DNA of 64,000 nucleotides from Solimonas fluminis (GTDB taxonomy: Bacteria > Pseudomonadota > Gammaproteobacteria > Nevskiales > Nevskiaceae), in the NCBI RefSeq assembly GCF_002930645.1, contig NZ_PSNW01000002.1, positions 186,001 through 250,000 of the forward strand, given 5' to 3'. The position numbers were made by a program, and so were the translations under genes. Each line of letters starts with the position of its first letter. Position 1 is the first letter of the stretch. The notes beneath the pieces were generated by a model, which searched no databases, was not told the DNA's origin, and saw only the letters and a list, made by a program, of their open reading frames with translations. Positions 17,886 through 25,613 of the stretch are shown here, piece after piece.

Positions 17886-18272
17886 ATGTCGGAAACCGTC
17901 ACCCAAGGCATCCGCATCATCGTGCGCCCGCAGTACGTGGCCGACCAGTCCGACCCGGCCGCGGGCCACTACCTGTTCGCCTACCACATCACCATCCGCA
18001 ACGAGGGCGAGCGTACCGTGCAGCTGCTCTCGCGCCACTGGGTCATCACCAACGGCGAGGGCCACGTGGAGGAAGTACGCGGCCCCGGCGTGGTTGGCTA
18101 CCAGCCGGTGCTGCAGCCGGGCGAACAGTTCCAGTACACCAGCGGCTGTCCGCTGGGCACGCCGGTGGGCACCATGCACGGCGAGTTCAACATGGTCGTG
18201 CCGGACACCCGGGAATCCTTCGACGCACTGATCAGCCCGTTCACGCTGGCGGCGCCGCGGTCGTTGAATTAG
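17886..18272 (+). CDS. apaG: ApaG protein (Co2+/Mg2+ efflux-associated)
   Basis: A 128-residue single-domain protein with a fibronectin-III-like fold, close to the usual 125. The conserved run AYHITIRNEGERTVQLLSRHW is followed by ITNGEGHVEEVRGPGVVGYQ and the glycine-rich end GTMHGEFNMV. ApaG is associated with magnesium and cobalt sensitivity, but its molecular function is uncertain. Many gammaproteobacteria carry it with ksgA and apaH; here it follows sufT. The ATG at 17886 lies 14 nt after the sufT stop. A REP-like element follows the stop codon. Confidence 0.93.
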   Translation: MSETVTQGIRIIVRPQYVADQSDPAAGHYLFAYHITIRNEGERTVQLLSRHWVITNGEGHVEEVRGPGVVGYQPVLQPGEQFQYTSGCPLGTPVGTMHGEFNMVVPDTRESFDALISPFTLAAPRSLN

Positions 18273-18282
18273 CTGCCACTCC

Positions 18283-18352
18283 TAGGAGCGGCTGTCAGCC
18301 GCGAACGACGGCTGACAACCTGGCCCTGGCCCGCCGCCGGCAGCCGCTCCTA
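18283..18352. repeat. REP-type inverted repeat between apaG and the flavin oxidoreductase gene
   Basis: Perfect 12-bp end arms TAGGAGCGGCTG (18283-18294) and CAGCCGCTCCTA (18341-18352), with an internal 9-bp hairpin TGTCAGCCG/CGGCTGACA (18293-18301 with 18309-18317). The TAGGAGCGGCT core is a common REP motif in Pseudomonas and xanthomonad genomes. It sits between two convergent genes and may also act as a bidirectional terminator. Confidence 0.75.
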
Positions 18353-18363
18353 CAAGGTCCCGC

Positions 18364-19662
18364 CTACGCAGCGCCTATCTTGTCGCGCCGCAGCTTCATC
18401 GCCGTCCCCAGTTCCGCCACCCAGTAGCGCAGGAAGGACCCGAACACCCCCAGTCCCAGGCGCGGCGGCTTGCCGTCCGCCAGTCGGTAGAGCTGGTGGT
18501 AGTACCAGCCCTGTCCGCCCAGCACGTTGATCAGCTTGAGCAGCAGCACCGGCGAGGTCGGCGAGAGCAGACCGCTCCTGGCCATCACCAGCTGCTTCTC
18601 GTAGGCCGGCGCTTCCTGCATCGCGCCGCTGAGCAATTGCTTCGGCACGTCCGGATGCGTGCACAGCGGGCGGCCCAGTCCGATCACGTCCACGGCGCCG
18701 CCCTGCAGCGCCAGTTCCATGCCGGCAGCCGTACGGAAGCCGCCGGTCACCATCAGCGGCATGCGCGCGACCTTGCGGATCGCCTCGGCATACTCGAGGA
18801 AATAGGCCTCGCGCAGCCTGGTCGACTCGCGGCGCGGCGTGGCATCCTCGGCTCGGCCCTCGAAGCCCAGCAGCCGCGGCTGCTCGTAGGTGCCGCCGGA
18901 AATCTCCAGCAGGTCCACGCCCTCGCCGTTGAGGATCTGCACCACCTGCAGGCAGTCCTCGTGCGTGAATCCGCCCTTGCGGAAGTCGTCGGAGTTCAGC
19001 TTGATCGCGATCGGGAAGTCGGCCCCCACCGCCTTGCGCGTGGCACGCACCGCCTCCACCAGGAAGCGCGAGCGGTTCTGGATGCTGCCACCCCAGGCGT
19101 CCGTGCGGCGGTTGGTCACCGGCGACAGGAAGGAACTGAGCAGATAGCCGTGCGCCGAGTGGATCTGCACGCCGGTGAAGCCGGTTTCCCGCGCCGTGAC
19201 CGCCACGCGGGCGAAGCGCTGGATGAAGTCCAGGATCTCGTCCTCCGTCAGCGCGCGGGGCCGGCCATAGCCGCCCAGCAGGTCCAGCTGCACGTCGGAG
19301 GGTCCCATGGGATGGCTGACGACGTAGCGCGGCGACTGGCGTCCGGCATGCGAGATCTGCATCCACAGCTGGTTGCCGGCCACCGTACCGGCCCGGGCCC
19401 AGGCCCGCAGTTCGTCGAGGCCACCGTTGCCGTCGATGGCGACGTTGCCCGGACGCTCCAGCACGCGGCGGTCGATCATCACGTTGCCGGTGATCAGCAG
19501 GCCCGCCCCACCCTCGCTCCAGCGCCGGTACAGGGTGGCGTGGCGCGGCGTCGCCCGCAGCAGCGGGTCCGCCAGGCCCTCGGTCATCGCCGCCTTGCAG
19601 AGGCGGTTGGGCAGCGTCACGCCGCAGGGAAGCTTGAAGGGCTGGGCCAGCAGGGCGGTCAT
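18364..19662 (-). CDS. NADH:flavin oxidoreductase of the old yellow enzyme family
   Basis: A 432-residue FMN-dependent TIM-barrel reductase acting on alpha,beta-unsaturated carbonyl or nitro compounds. The N-terminal LPNRLCKAAMTEGLA binds FMN, QISHAGRQSP follows, and the family signature GVQIHSAHGYLLSSFLSP, then NRRTDAWGGS, covers the substrate histidine region near residues 183-200. VIGLGRPL is the phosphate loop. It lacks the C-terminal Fe-S and FAD domains of dienoyl-CoA reductases, but has about 70 extra residues after the barrel. The start at 19662 has GAGGAG eight bases upstream. That site lies inside a perfect palindrome, which points to repression by a TetR-type factor or by RNA structure. 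Confidence 0.92.
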   Translation of the reverse strand: MTALLAQPFKLPCGVTLPNRLCKAAMTEGLADPLLRATPRHATLYRRWSEGGAGLLITGNVMIDRRVLERPGNVAIDGNGGLDELRAWARAGTVAGNQLWMQISHAGRQSPRYVVSHPMGPSDVQLDLLGGYGRPRALTEDEILDFIQRFARVAVTARETGFTGVQIHSAHGYLLSSFLSPVTNRRTDAWGGSIQNRSRFLVEAVRATRKAVGADFPIAIKLNSDDFRKGGFTHEDCLQVVQILNGEGVDLLEISGGTYEQPRLLGFEGRAEDATPRRESTRLREAYFLEYAEAIRKVARMPLMVTGGFRTAAGMELALQGGAVDVIGLGRPLCTHPDVPKQLLSGAMQEAPAYEKQLVMARSGLLSPTSPVLLLKLINVLGGQGWYYHQLYRLADGKPPRLGLGVFGSFLRYWVAELGTAMKLRRDKIGAA

Positions 19663-19667
19663 CGTCG

Positions 19668-19709
19668 GATCTCCTCGTTACATACCAAATAGTATGTAAC
19701 GAGGAGATC
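19668..19709 (-). promoter_or_regulatory. Perfect 18-bp-arm palindrome that includes the ribosome-binding site
   Basis: Arms 19668-19685 and 19692-19709 are exact reverse complements around a 6-nt centre. The core ACATAC-N7-GTATGT type is like a TetR-family operator. The outer ends are CTCCTC and GAGGAG: the GAGGAG that serves as Shine-Dalgarno for the minus-strand oxidoreductase would be paired in the mRNA. The same symmetry gives a GAGGAG on the plus strand, 4 nt before an ATG at 19711. Confidence 0.8.
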
Positions 19710-19710
19710 G

Positions 19711-19767
19711 ATGGCAAATCCCTCACATCGTCCGGATGCGGCTTGCCGGGAATCGGGGGGCCGGTAA
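19711..19767 (+). pseudogene. Possible remnant of a divergent tetR gene (first codons only)
   Basis: An 18-codon open frame starting 4 nt after a GAGGAG, reading MANPSHRPDAACRESGGR. The first nine or ten residues look like the N-terminus of TetR regulators just before helix 1; the rest does not. Old yellow enzyme genes are often divergent from a tetR gene with a shared operator, which is the geometry seen here. A deletion after codon 10 would explain it. The evidence is short and the call is speculative. Confidence 0.25.
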
Positions 19768-19800
19768 TCTAGCGCTCCCACACCAGCAGCGAGCCGGATC

Positions 19801-20349
19801 ATGACGCAGCTCCAGAACATCCCCGTGAAGAAGATCGACGGCACGGACGCCCGCCTCGCCGACTACCGCGGCAAGGTCATGCTGGTGGTCAACGTCGCCT
19901 CCAAGTGCGGCCTGACACCGCAGTACGCCGGGCTGGAGAAGCTCTACCAGGGCCGGCAGGCCCAGGGCCTGGAAGTGCTGGGCTTCCCGGCCAACAACTT
20001 CATGGGCCAGGAGCCGGGCAGCGATGCCGAGATCAAGGACTTCTGCTCCACGACCTACGACGTGCACTTCCCGCTGTTCTCGAAGATCTCGGTCAAGGGC
20101 GTGGATCAGCATCCGCTCTACGCCGCTCTGACGGGCGTGCAGCCCAAGGCCGTGGGCGCCGAACCCTTCCGCGAGAACATGAAGCGCTACGGCATCGACG
20201 CGCCGGACAACGGCGAGGTGATGTGGAACTTCGAGAAGTTCCTGGTCGGCCGCAACGGCGAGGTGGTGGGCCGCTTCGCGCCGGATGTGACGGCCGAAGA
20301 TCCGCGCCTGGTGGCGGCGATCGAGGCGGAGCTGGCGAAGAAGGCCTAG
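19801..20349 (+). CDS. Glutathione peroxidase (cysteine type)
   Basis: A 182-residue thioredoxin-fold peroxidase reducing hydroperoxides. The signature VVNVASKCGLTPQY carries the peroxidatic Cys near residue 39, GFPANNFMGQEPG carries the active-site glutamine, and VMWNFEKFLV carries the tryptophan and asparagine of the tetrad. No selenocysteine. No signal peptide, so it is cytoplasmic. In practice many bacterial members use thioredoxin rather than glutathione. Its 3' end overlaps the convergent membrane-protein gene by 4 nt. Confidence 0.94.
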   Translation: MTQLQNIPVKKIDGTDARLADYRGKVMLVVNVASKCGLTPQYAGLEKLYQGRQAQGLEVLGFPANNFMGQEPGSDAEIKDFCSTTYDVHFPLFSKISVKGVDQHPLYAALTGVQPKAVGAEPFRENMKRYGIDAPDNGEVMWNFEKFLVGRNGEVVGRFAPDVTAEDPRLVAAIEAELAKKA

Positions 20350-20756
20350 CAGGACGCGGCGGGGAAGCGCTGTCTCATCCACAGCGCCGGCCCCAGGATC
20401 GCCGCCGACACCACGGCATCCAGCACGATCCCGGCCGCGAACCCCGCCTGCCAGCACAGCCAGGCATCCAATGGCGCCCAGCACAGCACGCTGAAAATCA
20501 GCGCGTCGCAGCCCCAGCGCTCGCGTCGCTGTACGCCGTGGCGCACGACGAAGAAGGCCAGCATGCCCCAGGCGGCGACGGTGGGTCCGAACACGCGCGA
20601 CCAGAAGCGCGCGGCCTCGGCGGATTCGGCATAGGGCATCTGCGCCAGCACGCCAGGCAACAGCGGCAGCGCGAAGGGCATGGCCAGGCCCAGTGCGACG
20701 TGGCCAGCGGCCAGCAGCAGCAGGAACTGGCCCAGCCACTGCTCGGTGACATTCAT
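20346..20756 (-). CDS. Small four-helix membrane protein, unknown function
   Basis: A 136-residue hydrophobic protein with about four membrane segments (roughly residues 7-30, 50-70, 80-100 and 104-125) and a short basic loop (RHGVQRRERWG). I do not recognise the family with confidence. The ATG at 20756 forms a 4-nt overlap with the mutM stop, so translation is likely coupled to mutM; an in-frame start 9 nt upstream (20765) is also possible. It is the last gene of the ABC-mutM operon and overlaps the convergent glutathione peroxidase gene by 4 nt. Confidence 0.75.
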   Translation of the reverse strand: MNVTEQWLGQFLLLLAAGHVALGLAMPFALPLLPGVLAQMPYAESAEAARFWSRVFGPTVAAWGMLAFFVVRHGVQRRERWGCDALIFSVLCWAPLDAWLCWQAGFAAGIVLDAVVSAAILGPALWMRQRFPAASC

Positions 20757-21571
20757 TTCTGGCATCCGGGACAGAAGCAGGACGAGCGCTGGCCGATCAC
20801 CAGCCGCTTGATCGTGCTGCCGCAGACCAGGCAGGCCTCGCCCTCGCGGCCGTAGACGTAGAGCTTCTGCTGGAAGTATCCGGACTCGCCGTCGGCCCCG
20901 GCGAAATCGCGCAGCGTGGTGCCGCCCTGCTCGATCGCCGCTGCCAGTACCTCGCGGATCTTCTCCGCCAGTGCCTGATACTGCGCGCGCGTAACCCGTC
21001 CGGCGGCGCGGCCCGGGCGCAGGCCGGCGCGGAACAGGGCCTCGGCGGCGTAGATATTGCCCGCGCCCACCACGACGCGGCCGTCCATCACGAAGTTCTT
21101 CAGCGGCGCACTGCGCCCGCGCGACAGGGCGAACAGGTAGTCGCCGCTGAACTCCTCGGAAAAGGGCTCCGGCCCCATGCCGGCCAGCAACTCGTGCGTC
21201 GCCTCGGCCGCGCTCCAGGGCAGCACCGCGCCGAAGCGGCGCGGATCGTGGTAGCGCAGCAGCACGCCGCCTTCCAGTTCGATGTCGACATGGTCGTGCT
21301 TGCGCAGCGGGTGTCCCGGCTGCAGCACCAGCAGGCGGCCGGTCATGCCCAGGTGCACAATCAGGCGGTCGCCATTGTCCAGGTGCAGCAGCAGGTACTT
21401 GCCGCGGCGCGAGGTGGACTCGATGCGCCGGCCGCGCAGCAGCACGGGGAGATTCTCCGGCACCGGCCAGCGCAGGCGCGCGTCGCGCACCATGACCTGC
21501 CCGATGCGCCGGCCCAGCACGTGCGGCTCGACGCCGCGGCGTACGGTCTCGACTTCGGGCAGTTCAGGCAT
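20753..21571 (-). CDS. mutM: Formamidopyrimidine-DNA glycosylase
   Basis: Removes 8-oxoguanine and formamidopyrimidine from DNA and cleaves the abasic site. It has 272 residues. The mature N-terminus PELPEVETVRRG supplies the catalytic proline and glutamate. HLGMTGRLL, YHDPRRFG and the helix-two-turn-helix GAGNIYAAEALF are present. The C-terminal zinc finger is intact (CLVCG and CFCPGC, residues about 248-271). It lies 3 nt after a DUF4340 gene in what appears to be one long operon with an ABC transporter. Confidence 0.97.
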   Translation of the reverse strand: MPELPEVETVRRGVEPHVLGRRIGQVMVRDARLRWPVPENLPVLLRGRRIESTSRRGKYLLLHLDNGDRLIVHLGMTGRLLVLQPGHPLRKHDHVDIELEGGVLLRYHDPRRFGAVLPWSAAEATHELLAGMGPEPFSEEFSGDYLFALSRGRSAPLKNFVMDGRVVVGAGNIYAAEALFRAGLRPGRAAGRVTRAQYQALAEKIREVLAAAIEQGGTTLRDFAGADGESGYFQQKLYVYGREGEACLVCGSTIKRLVIGQRSSCFCPGCQK

Positions 21572-21574
21572 CGA

Positions 21575-22462
21575 CTACAACTTCGGCAAGGCCGGCGTGG
21601 CGCCGGGAGGCGGCGCAACGGCCGCCTTGTGCAACTGCAGCAACTCGCTTTCCAGCGCCTTGGACATGACGTAGCGCACCTTCAGCTCCGGGCTGGCCAG
21701 CACCACCTGCGGATCGCGCTCGGCGACGACGAAGCGCAACTCGCGGCCATCCTTGAGCGTGAGCTTCACGGTCTCGCCCTGCGAGCCCTCGGGCAGGTCG
21801 GCGGCCATCCACATGGCGCGCGCGTCCTTCCAGGCGTGGGCCAGCTTCTGCGGTGCATCGGCGCTGATGTCGGGCTGAAGCGGAGCGGCTTCCCAGCTCT
21901 TGCCGTCGGCGCCGAGCACCACGCTGACGCCGGAAGGCAGCTCGATCTTCACGATCTCGCCATCGGCCGGCACCGGCGGCTTGGCCACCAGGTCGGAGTA
22001 GTCGGCGTCCAGCGCGGCGCTGGGCGGATCGTCCACCAGCGCCACCTCGCCGCCGGTGAGCACGTAGCGGCGCGCCTCGATCGGCTCCTGCGCGCCGAAA
22101 TCCAGCGCCACGTCGTTGAGCGTGATGCGGTAGGCCGGCGGCGCCAGGCCCAGGTCGGCCAGCTTCACCTCGGCCAGGGGCAGCTTGCGCCTGGCGCCCA
22201 GCGTGGCGAGGTTGGTCAGGGCGGACACCTCCAGTTCGTCGGTGTCGGCCTTGACCGGCTCCACGATCTTCCAGGTGGCGCCCTGCTTCTCCAGCACCAG
22301 CTTCGGGTGGCCCGGATGCTCCAGGGCGATGCGCGTCAGCACATCGGCGGTGAGCGCCGTCAGCGGCACGACCGGCTCTTCCTTCTTCTGGCTGAAGTAC
22401 ACGCCGGCGCCGAGCCCGGCGACGGCGACCAGCAGCAGCAGGTTCAGATGGGTGCGATTCAT
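21575..22462 (-). CDS. DUF4340 membrane-anchored protein of the GldG-type ABC locus
   Basis: A 295-residue protein with one N-terminal membrane anchor (about residues 7-24, LNLLLLVAVAGLGAGVYFSQ), followed by a periplasmic beta-rich region with repeated short modules (LEKQGATWKIVEP, IELPSGVSVVLGADGKSWEA, LTLKDGRELRFVVAERD). This is the DUF4340 pattern, nearly always found downstream of a GldG-type protein and an ABC permease. The role is unknown. Spacing is 10 nt from the GldG-like gene and 3 nt to mutM. Confidence 0.85.
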   Translation of the reverse strand: MNRTHLNLLLLVAVAGLGAGVYFSQKKEEPVVPLTALTADVLTRIALEHPGHPKLVLEKQGATWKIVEPVKADTDELEVSALTNLATLGARRKLPLAEVKLADLGLAPPAYRITLNDVALDFGAQEPIEARRYVLTGGEVALVDDPPSAALDADYSDLVAKPPVPADGEIVKIELPSGVSVVLGADGKSWEAAPLQPDISADAPQKLAHAWKDARAMWMAADLPEGSQGETVKLTLKDGRELRFVVAERDPQVVLASPELKVRYVMSKALESELLQLHKAAVAPPPGATPALPKL

Positions 22463-22472
22463 CGGCGCGGGC

Positions 22473-23819
22473 TCAGCGGCGGCGGCGGATCATCCAGCGC
22501 GCCACGCCCCAGCCCAGCAGGCCCAGCGGCAGCAGCAGCACGAACACCGCGGCGATGGTCGTCAGCGCCCAGCCCGGCAGCAGCAGCGAAGTGTCCGGCG
22601 CCTTGGGCACGTCCACGTTGAGCTGCGCGTCGCGCGAGGCCAGCCACTGCAGCAGGTTCAGGCCCAGCTGCTGGTTGCCCACTTCGCCGAGATAGGCATT
22701 GGCCAGGAAGTCGGCATCGCCGATGGCGGCGATGCGCTGCGTGGTCGCCTTGCCGTCCGCGCCCTTGCGCTCGCGCGTCAGGGTCAGGCCGATGGTCAGC
22801 GGGCCGTGCACGTCCCTGTCATCCTGCGCGACGCTGCCACCGCTGATGTCGCCGGTTTCCAGCCAGGCCGCCTCGGAGCTGATCAGCAGCGGCGCCAGCG
22901 ACCAGCCGGCCGCGGGGTTGCCGACCAGCGAACGCGCGAAGGGGAACAGCGTGATCTGGTCGAAGCCCTGCGTCACGGCGTTCTGCGGATAACCCACCGC
23001 CGCGAAGAAGCCGGGGTGGCCGGTGCCGATCACCTGGTACTCCGGCATGATCGCGATGCCGTTCTGCCAGACCACGCCCAGGGCCTGCGCCAGCGGATCG
23101 ATGCCGGCCGGGGTCTCCGGGTCGGCCAGCCACAGCAGGTTGCCGCCCTTCTCGACGTACTCCTTCAGCAGCTGCGCCTCGCCCGCCAGCGGCTGCTTGG
23201 CCGGGGAGGCGATCACCAGCACGCTGGTGTTGTCGGGGATGCGCGCCTCCTTCACCAGGTTGAGTCCGCGGACCTTCAGGCCCTTGTCGCGCAGCACCTG
23301 GGCGAAGCGGCCCAGCGCCGCCGGGTTCTGGGCGTCTTCCCAGGCGCGCTCGTCATGGCCTTCCAGGAACAGCACCCACTGCTCGCCGCCGTAGGCCAGG
23401 CGCTGCAGCGTGCTGGTCACCACCGGCTCGGTGGTGGCGCGCAGGCTTTCGCGGCGGCCCTGGTAGTCCACCACGATCTCGCCGACCGAGGAGACGTTGT
23501 ACTCCTTGACCTTCTGCGGGTTGGCGGAGGGGTCGATGAAGTCGATGCGGATGTCGGCCTTGGCGCGGGTGTAGCGGCCCAGGTCGGTCTCGATCTCGCG
23601 GCGCACATCGGCACCGGAAGGCGCGAACACGGTGAACACGATCGGGCCGGGCATCGCCTGGAGCTGCTTGAGGCTGGCGCCGGTCAGCGTGTTGCGGTTG
23701 CCGGCAGTCCAGTCGAATTCGGTCTTGTAGCGCGTGGTGAGCACGCCGACCAGCACGATGGCGGCGAGGAACAGCAGGCCGCTGACGATCTGCTGGATGA
23801 GGGTCTGTTTCCTGGTCAT
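22473..23819 (-). CDS. GldG-like ABC-associated protein
   Basis: A 448-residue protein with membrane helices at both ends (about 12-30 and 418-440) and a large periplasmic region between. It resembles the GldG/ABC-type auxiliary family: FDWTAGNRNTLTGASLKQL near the N-terminus, FLEGHDERAWEDA (a GHGE-like motif) near residue 150, and LLWLADPETPAGIDPLAQALG near residue 230. In Bacteroidetes, GldA/F/G serve gliding and secretion; in proteobacteria the homologous set is widespread but uncharacterised. It lies 10 nt after the permease gene. Confidence 0.87.
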   Translation of the reverse strand: MTRKQTLIQQIVSGLLFLAAIVLVGVLTTRYKTEFDWTAGNRNTLTGASLKQLQAMPGPIVFTVFAPSGADVRREIETDLGRYTRAKADIRIDFIDPSANPQKVKEYNVSSVGEIVVDYQGRRESLRATTEPVVTSTLQRLAYGGEQWVLFLEGHDERAWEDAQNPAALGRFAQVLRDKGLKVRGLNLVKEARIPDNTSVLVIASPAKQPLAGEAQLLKEYVEKGGNLLWLADPETPAGIDPLAQALGVVWQNGIAIMPEYQVIGTGHPGFFAAVGYPQNAVTQGFDQITLFPFARSLVGNPAAGWSLAPLLISSEAAWLETGDISGGSVAQDDRDVHGPLTIGLTLTRERKGADGKATTQRIAAIGDADFLANAYLGEVGNQQLGLNLLQWLASRDAQLNVDVPKAPDTSLLLPGWALTTIAAVFVLLLPLGLLGWGVARWMIRRRR

Positions 23820-23829
23820 GGTCTTGTTC

Positions 23830-24579
23830 TTAGTTGCGTTCCATGTCGAGGCGCTGCACGGTCAGCCACAGGAACAGTCCGCTGAACAGCAGGTAGTAGA
23901 CGATGTCGGCGCTGTTGAAGATGCCGCGGCGCAGGCTGTCGTAGTGGCCGATCAGCGAGAGGTAGTTGAAGACCTCGCGGAAGGGGATGCTGTCGTTGTA
24001 GGCCAGGATGTTGAGCAGCCACACCACCAGGAGCAAGCCGAAGCTGCCGACCGCGGCGATGGTCGGCTCGCGCGTCAGCGAGGACACGAACAGGCCGGCG
24101 GCGCCGAAGGCCATCATCATCAGGAACAGGCCCAGCAGGCCGGCGGCCACGCGGCCCCAGTCCAGGTTGGTGCTCCAGTGCAGCGCCAGCGGCATGGCCG
24201 CCATCAGCAGCACCACCGCCAGCACGAAGCCGAGCAGGCCCAGGAACTTGCCCAGCACCACCTCGGTGATCGACACCGGCGCGGAGGTCAGAAGCACCAG
24301 GGTGTTGCCCTTGCGCTCCTCGGCGAACAGCCGCATGGTCATCAGCGGCATCACCAGCAGCAGCAGGATCGTGGCGAAGCCGTAGAGCGAGCCGGCGACG
24401 TAGTCCGACACGCCGATGCTGTCGTCGGGCTGCATGCCGGCATTGTTGGCGTAGTCCACCAGCAGGTTGATGAACACGAAGCCCATGATGAACTGCACCA
24501 CCGCCAGCACGGCCCAGGCCAGCGGCGACAGGAAGATGCGCTTCAGCTCGGTGCGCGCGATGTTGAGGATGTTGCTCAT
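23830..24579 (-). CDS. ABC transporter permease, GldF-like (ABC-2 type)
   Basis: A 249-residue ABC-2 permease with six predicted membrane helices. MSNILNIARTELKRIFLSPL is the usual elbow-helix start, followed by AWAVLAVVQFIMGFVFINLL, the RLFAEERKGNTLVLLTSAPVS signature, and later helices ending with YLLFSGLFLWLTVQRLDMER. The start ATG overlaps the ATPase stop by 4 nt. The substrate is unknown. With the ATPase, the GldG-like protein and DUF4340 it forms the standard four-gene set. Confidence 0.92.
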   Translation of the reverse strand: MSNILNIARTELKRIFLSPLAWAVLAVVQFIMGFVFINLLVDYANNAGMQPDDSIGVSDYVAGSLYGFATILLLLVMPLMTMRLFAEERKGNTLVLLTSAPVSITEVVLGKFLGLLGFVLAVVLLMAAMPLALHWSTNLDWGRVAAGLLGLFLMMMAFGAAGLFVSSLTREPTIAAVGSFGLLLVVWLLNILAYNDSIPFREVFNYLSLIGHYDSLRRGIFNSADIVYYLLFSGLFLWLTVQRLDMERN

Positions 24580-25520
24580 GCGGCCTCCGCCAGCGCGGCG
24601 TCGCGCGAGGTGAGCTCGACGAAGATTTCTTCCAGCGTCTGCGCTTCGGCGCGCAGTTCCAGCAGGCCCCAGCCGCCTTCGACGGCGGCCCCGGCGATGG
24701 CCTCGCGCGGGTCGGCGCTGCCATCCACCTCGATGCGGTAGCGGCCCTCGCCCAGCGCCAGCACGCGGCGCACGCCCGCCAGCGTCTCCAGCGTGCGGGC
24801 ATCGGGCAGCTGGCGGAACACCGCGGCGATGGCGCCGAAGGCGGCGGACTTCACCGCCGTCACCGGCTCGTTGTACACGGCACGGCCGCGGTTGATGATC
24901 ATCACGCGCGAACAGACCGCCTGGATCTCCGGCAGGATGTGCGAGGACAGGATCACCGAATGGTTGCGGCCCAGCGCCGCGATCAGCGCGCGGATCTCGC
25001 GGATCTGGATCGGGTCCAGGCCCACGGTGGGCTCGTCCAGGATGATCACCGGCGGGCGGTGGATGATGGCCTGGGCCAGGCCCACGCGCTGCTGGTAGCC
25101 CTTGGACAGGTTGCCGATCAGCCGGCGGCTGACGTCGGCCAGGCCGCAGTCGCGCTTGGCGGAAGCCACGGCCTCGGGACGCGACTTGCGTGCGATGCCG
25201 TGAAGGCTGGCGCAGTAGTCCAGGTACTCGTCCACGGTCAGCTCGCCGTAGACCGGCGGCTGCTCGGGCAGGTAGCCCAGCGCCCGCTTGGCCGCCTTGG
25301 CGTCCTCGCGCAGCGACTTGCCGCCGATCAGCACCTCGCCCGCGGAGGGCGCGAGGTTGCCGGTCAGCATCTTCATGGTGGTGGACTTGCCGGCGCCGTT
25401 GGGGCCGAGCAGTCCGAGGATCTCCCCCTTGCGCAGGGTCAGATGGAGGCCATCGACGGCAAGCGTCGGGCCATAGCGCCGCGTCAGTGCGCGCGCCTCG
25501 ATGAGGACTTCGCTTTCCAT
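24576..25520 (-). CDS. ABC transporter ATP-binding protein, GldA-like
   Basis: A 314-residue ATPase. Walker A is GLLGPNGAGKST (about 36-47), the Q-loop lies in YLPEQPPVYGEL, the signature is NLSKGYQQRVGLAQAI (an LSKGY variant of LSGGQ), Walker B is VIILDEPTVGLDP and the switch histidine is SSHIL. About 90 residues follow the core and form the C-terminal domain of the DrrA/GldA class. It is the first gene of the operon ATPase-permease-GldG-DUF4340-mutM-membrane protein, all within 10 nt of one another. Confidence 0.94.
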   Translation of the reverse strand: MESEVLIEARALTRRYGPTLAVDGLHLTLRKGEILGLLGPNGAGKSTTMKMLTGNLAPSAGEVLIGGKSLREDAKAAKRALGYLPEQPPVYGELTVDEYLDYCASLHGIARKSRPEAVASAKRDCGLADVSRRLIGNLSKGYQQRVGLAQAIIHRPPVIILDEPTVGLDPIQIREIRALIAALGRNHSVILSSHILPEIQAVCSRVMIINRGRAVYNEPVTAVKSAAFGAIAAVFRQLPDARTLETLAGVRRVLALGEGRYRIEVDGSADPREAIAGAAVEGGWGLLELRAEAQTLEEIFVELTSRDAALAEAA

Positions 25521-25613
25521 GCTCTCTTTCTAGGAATGTTGGACCGGGTGTGCCGGGCGCCGGTATGACTGGCCGCCCGGGACCGGAGTTCCGCGGGGCC
25601 GAGGACCGGCCGG

